Positions 61,635 to 64,000 of a stretch of 64,000 nt of DNA are shown here, piece by piece. Each line of letters begins with the position of its first letter. The stretch's first letter is position 1. The notes below the pieces were generated by a model. The model was not told the origin of the DNA. It did no database searches and worked only from the letters and a program-made list of their open reading frames with translations. The DNA lies in the NCBI RefSeq assembly GCF_900129315.1, contig NZ_FQUS01000005.1:1-64000 (forward strand), read 5' to 3'. The stretch comes from Fodinibius roseus. GTDB taxonomy: Bacteria > Bacteroidota > Rhodothermia > Balneolales > Balneolaceae. The position numbers and the translations under genes are program-made.

Positions 61635-63008
61635 ATGCCGAACAAGCCCCCTACAATACTGGTAACGGATGACGAGGAAAGCATTCGCAATTCGCTCCGG
61701 GATATCCTTGAGTTTGAGGGGTATCGTGTACTTGAAGCTGAAGATGGTGAACAGGTGTTTCGAATTTTGTCGGATGATACCGTTGATCTTATGCTCCTGG
61801 ATATTAAAATGAAAGGGATGGATGGGATGGAGGTACTTTCTAAACTGAAAGAGAATAATTTCCATTTTCCGGTCATAATGATTTCAGGGCACGGGAACAT
61901 TGAAATTGCGGTGGAAGCCACCAAAAAGGGGGCTTTTGATTTTATCCAGAAGCCACCTGACTTGAACCGGTTGCTGGTAAGTGTACGAAATGCCCTGGAT
62001 CAACATCGACTGTCGGAAGAAAATGAAACCATACGATCGCGGCTGCCCGGGGTACCCGAAATTATAGGGGAAAGCCGGGCTATTGAAAAGATCAAGGAAA
62101 CCATCGATAAAGTTGCCCAGACGAACTCAAGAGTTATGGTGACCGGCGAAAATGGAACGGGAAAGGAACTGGTAGCCCGCTGGATCCATGAAAAAAGTCA
62201 GCGCAGCAATGAAGAATTCGTAGAAGTCAACTGTGCTGCCATTCCTGCAGACCTGCTTGAAAGTGAGCTTTTTGGTCATGAGAAGGGCGCTTTTACCGGT
62301 GCCAGCAGTCAGCGTATCGGTAAATTCGAACAAGCTGACGGGGGTACGCTTTTCCTGGATGAGGTGGGAGATATGAGTCCCAATGCGCAAGCAAAAGTTC
62401 TGCGGGCCCTGCAGGAAAATGCCATCATTCGCGTTGGCGGGACCGAGAAAATAACGGTGGATGTCCGTGTGATCGCGGCAACGAACAAAGATCTGCTGGA
62501 AGAGATCGATACAGGCGGTTTCAGAGAAGATCTCTATCACCGTCTGAATGTGATTCCCATTCATGTTCCGCCGCTTCGGCAACGACGTGAAGACATCCCT
62601 GCGCTGGCCCGGCGCTGGCTCGAACATCTGGCAGAAAAGGACATTACATTTGCCGGTATTTCGTTTAGTGATGACGCACTGGAGGCGTTAAAAGAACAAC
62701 AGTGGTCGGGTAATGTGCGGGAGCTTCAAAATGCGGTAGAACGACTGGGACTGCTTGCCGGGGGTACGACGATCTCAGGGAAGGAAGTCGATAGTCTAAC
62801 GCTCACGGGTTCCCGGAAACCAGAGGGAACCGACAGCCTGCTCGAAAGTATTGATACCTTTCAGGGTTTTAAAGAAGCGTCAGAACGATTATTTTTGCTG
62901 CGAAAACTGAATGAAAATGATTGGAATATCTCCCAGACGGCCGAGGCGATCGATATCCAGCGAAGCCACATGTACAATAAAATGAAAAAGTACGATATTG
63001 AACGGTAA
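61635..63008 (+). CDS. NtrC-type sigma-54-dependent response regulator
   Basis: A 457-residue activator with REC (1-120, phosphorylatable D56 in LMLLDIKMKG), AAA+ (about 140-370; Walker A GENGTGKE at 171-178, GAFTGA sigma-54 contact loop at 218-223) and a C-terminal Fis-type helix-turn-helix (about 425-455, ISQTAEAIDIQRSHMYNKM). It should activate sigma-54 promoters when phosphorylated. No histidine kinase gene is adjacent, so its partner is elsewhere. It is 19 bp after dacB. Confidence 0.95.
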   Translation: MPNKPPTILVTDDEESIRNSLRDILEFEGYRVLEAEDGEQVFRILSDDTVDLMLLDIKMKGMDGMEVLSKLKENNFHFPVIMISGHGNIEIAVEATKKGAFDFIQKPPDLNRLLVSVRNALDQHRLSEENETIRSRLPGVPEIIGESRAIEKIKETIDKVAQTNSRVMVTGENGTGKELVARWIHEKSQRSNEEFVEVNCAAIPADLLESELFGHEKGAFTGASSQRIGKFEQADGGTLFLDEVGDMSPNAQAKVLRALQENAIIRVGGTEKITVDVRVIAATNKDLLEEIDTGGFREDLYHRLNVIPIHVPPLRQRREDIPALARRWLEHLAEKDITFAGISFSDDALEALKEQQWSGNVRELQNAVERLGLLAGGTTISGKEVDSLTLTGSRKPEGTDSLLESIDTFQGFKEASERLFLLRKLNENDWNISQTAEAIDIQRSHMYNKMKKYDIER

Positions 63009-63088
63009 ATACGGGATGTCAATAACCGGTGCCCGGGGTTCATTCAGTTTGACTACTCATTTCATTACTCATAACACAAGACCATAAG

Positions 63089-63979
63089 ATGTCCGCTAAA
63101 ATTATTGACGGTAAGAAAGTAGCAGCAATAACAAGAGATGAAGTTCGTGAAGATGTGGAAGATTGGCTCGAAGCGGGACACCGTCCCCCTTTTCTGCAGG
63201 TAATACTGGTGGGCAATGATCCCGCTTCAAATGTATATGTGGGAGCTAAGACCCGTGCCTGCAAAGAAGTAGGTATTGAAACCGATACCCGGCAACTGCC
63301 TGATACGGTTTCTGCCAAAGAGCTGAAAAAGACCATACAGTATTATAATGAGAACAGCGAGGTGGATGGAATCCTGGTACAGCTTCCCCTGCCGTCCCAC
63401 CTTTCTTCGCACGACGTAATAGAGGCTATTGACCACCGCAAGGACATCGATGGTTTTCATCCCATGAATGTAGGCCGGCTTACCGTGGGGCAACCCAGCT
63501 TTCGTTCCTGCACGCCCGCGGGTATCTTTGAACTGTTTAAATATTACAGCATTCCCACCAAGGGGAAACACGCCGTTGTGGTGGGAGCGAGCGATATTGT
63601 CGGGAGACCGATCTCCGTTATGCTTTCCAAAGAGGATGCAGGAGGAAAGGCAACTACGACTGTTTGCCACAAGTACACCAAAGACCTGACGGCTCATACC
63701 ATCTCCGCCGATATACTGGTGGTAGCCGCAGGTCAACCTAATTTAATCAGGGGGGAGATGGTGAAAGAAGGGGTTGTGGTGATTGATGTAGGCATTAACC
63801 GCGTAGCCGACGAGACCCGGAAAAAGGGGTACAGCCTCGTTGGCGACTGTCATTTCGAAAGCGTAAAAGAAAAGGCAAGCTGGATCACGCCGGTCCCCGG
63901 CGGCGTGGGTCCCATGACCGTAGCTATGCTGATGAAGAATACGCTGCTGGCCGCCAAAAAATCGATTTACCCGGAGTAA
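63089..63979 (+). CDS. folD: methylenetetrahydrofolate dehydrogenase/cyclohydrolase
   Basis: The bifunctional enzyme interconverts 5,10-methylene- and 10-formyl-tetrahydrofolate using NADP+. The active-site Tyr and Lys are Y50 and K54 in VYVGAKTRAC. DGILVQLPLP, CTPAGIFELF, the NADP loop VVVGASDIVGRP and the closing ITPVPGGVGPMTVAML are all present. At 296 residues it is intact within the window. It is 80 bp after the NtrC-like gene, with an ACTCAT-rich stretch between them, and may share its transcript. Confidence 0.96.
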   Translation: MSAKIIDGKKVAAITRDEVREDVEDWLEAGHRPPFLQVILVGNDPASNVYVGAKTRACKEVGIETDTRQLPDTVSAKELKKTIQYYNENSEVDGILVQLPLPSHLSSHDVIEAIDHRKDIDGFHPMNVGRLTVGQPSFRSCTPAGIFELFKYYSIPTKGKHAVVVGASDIVGRPISVMLSKEDAGGKATTTVCHKYTKDLTAHTISADILVVAAGQPNLIRGEMVKEGVVVIDVGINRVADETRKKGYSLVGDCHFESVKEKASWITPVPGGVGPMTVAMLMKNTLLAAKKSIYPE

Positions 63980-63980
63980 T

Positions 63981-63996
63981 CCTCCCCGCGGGAGGC
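63981..63996 (+). terminator. possible hairpin after folD at the window edge
   Basis: CCTCCC and GGGAGG arms around CGC follow the folD stop directly. The window ends before any T-tract could be seen, so this is a weak call. Confidence 0.3.
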
Positions 63997-64000
63997 GCTA

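Overview
The window looks like chromosomal DNA from a member of the Bacteroidota/Rhodothermota/Balneolota assemblage, most likely a Balneolaceae-like bacterium. This is inferred from family content: a DUF3078 protein, a DUF5103 lipoprotein, lamin-tail-domain surface proteins with a FlgD-like C-terminal domain, an archaeal/fungal-type aspartate-semialdehyde dehydrogenase, a single-chain glycyl-tRNA synthetase, and a possible TTG-N21-TATATTTG promoter. I see no rRNA, tRNA, CRISPR array or complete insertion sequence.

Layout. 0-8.4 kb: pyrR-like gene, DUF3078 protein, ALDH7-type aldehyde dehydrogenase, SpoU methyltransferase, PIN-PhoH ATPase, BaiN-like flavoprotein and murI. 8.5-14.7 kb: a giant four-LTD surface protein, a small unknown protein and asd. 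14.8-26.6 kb: glyS, glutaminyl cyclase, Cu/Zn SOD, an nfeD/SPFH/SPFH membrane operon, a small beta-barrel, a ferredoxin-NADP reductase, DUF502 and alaS. 26.7-30.4 kb: pdhA-pdhB-pdhC. 30.7-33.4 kb: dTDP-rhamnose genes rfbD-rfbC-rfbB. 33.6-36.0 kb: two acyl-CoA dehydrogenases. 36.1-41.9 kb: a beta-propeller lipoprotein, a membrane protein, hflX and a CBS protein. 42.2-54.7 kb: a surface-polysaccharide and LPS region (sulfotransferase, Wzz-like protein, flippase, glycosyltransferase, O-antigen ligase/polymerase, beta-helix protein, gmhA-hldE-heptosyltransferase, transposase scrap, second sulfotransferase). Its right half (about 48.2-54.7 kb) is visibly more AT-rich than the rest. 55.0-59.0 kb: minus-strand operon ccmB-holB-dapF-DUF5103. 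59.6-64 kb: plus-strand run ptsN-dacB-ntrC-like-folD.

The most notable signal is a family of about 140-bp long-palindrome elements. Nine copies and one possible fragment lie in intergenic DNA. Their ends are near-perfect inverted repeats (AGGCTTTGCAAAACCG / CGGTTTTTCAAAGCCT), and internal arms also pair, so a transcript of one copy could fold into a single long hairpin. Seven of the nine sit 22-54 nt upstream of a start codon, six of those in the same orientation relative to the gene, and two lie inside apparent operons (pdhA/pdhB and nfeD/SPFH). This could be a MITE-like family, a regulatory or mRNA-processing hairpin, or both.

Secondary points are a run of eleven CTGATAG heptamers with a related site elsewhere, a probable CTG start codon for the Wzz-like gene, and the AT-rich island. 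All functional calls come from reading translated sequence and remembered family motifs; no database search was possible.
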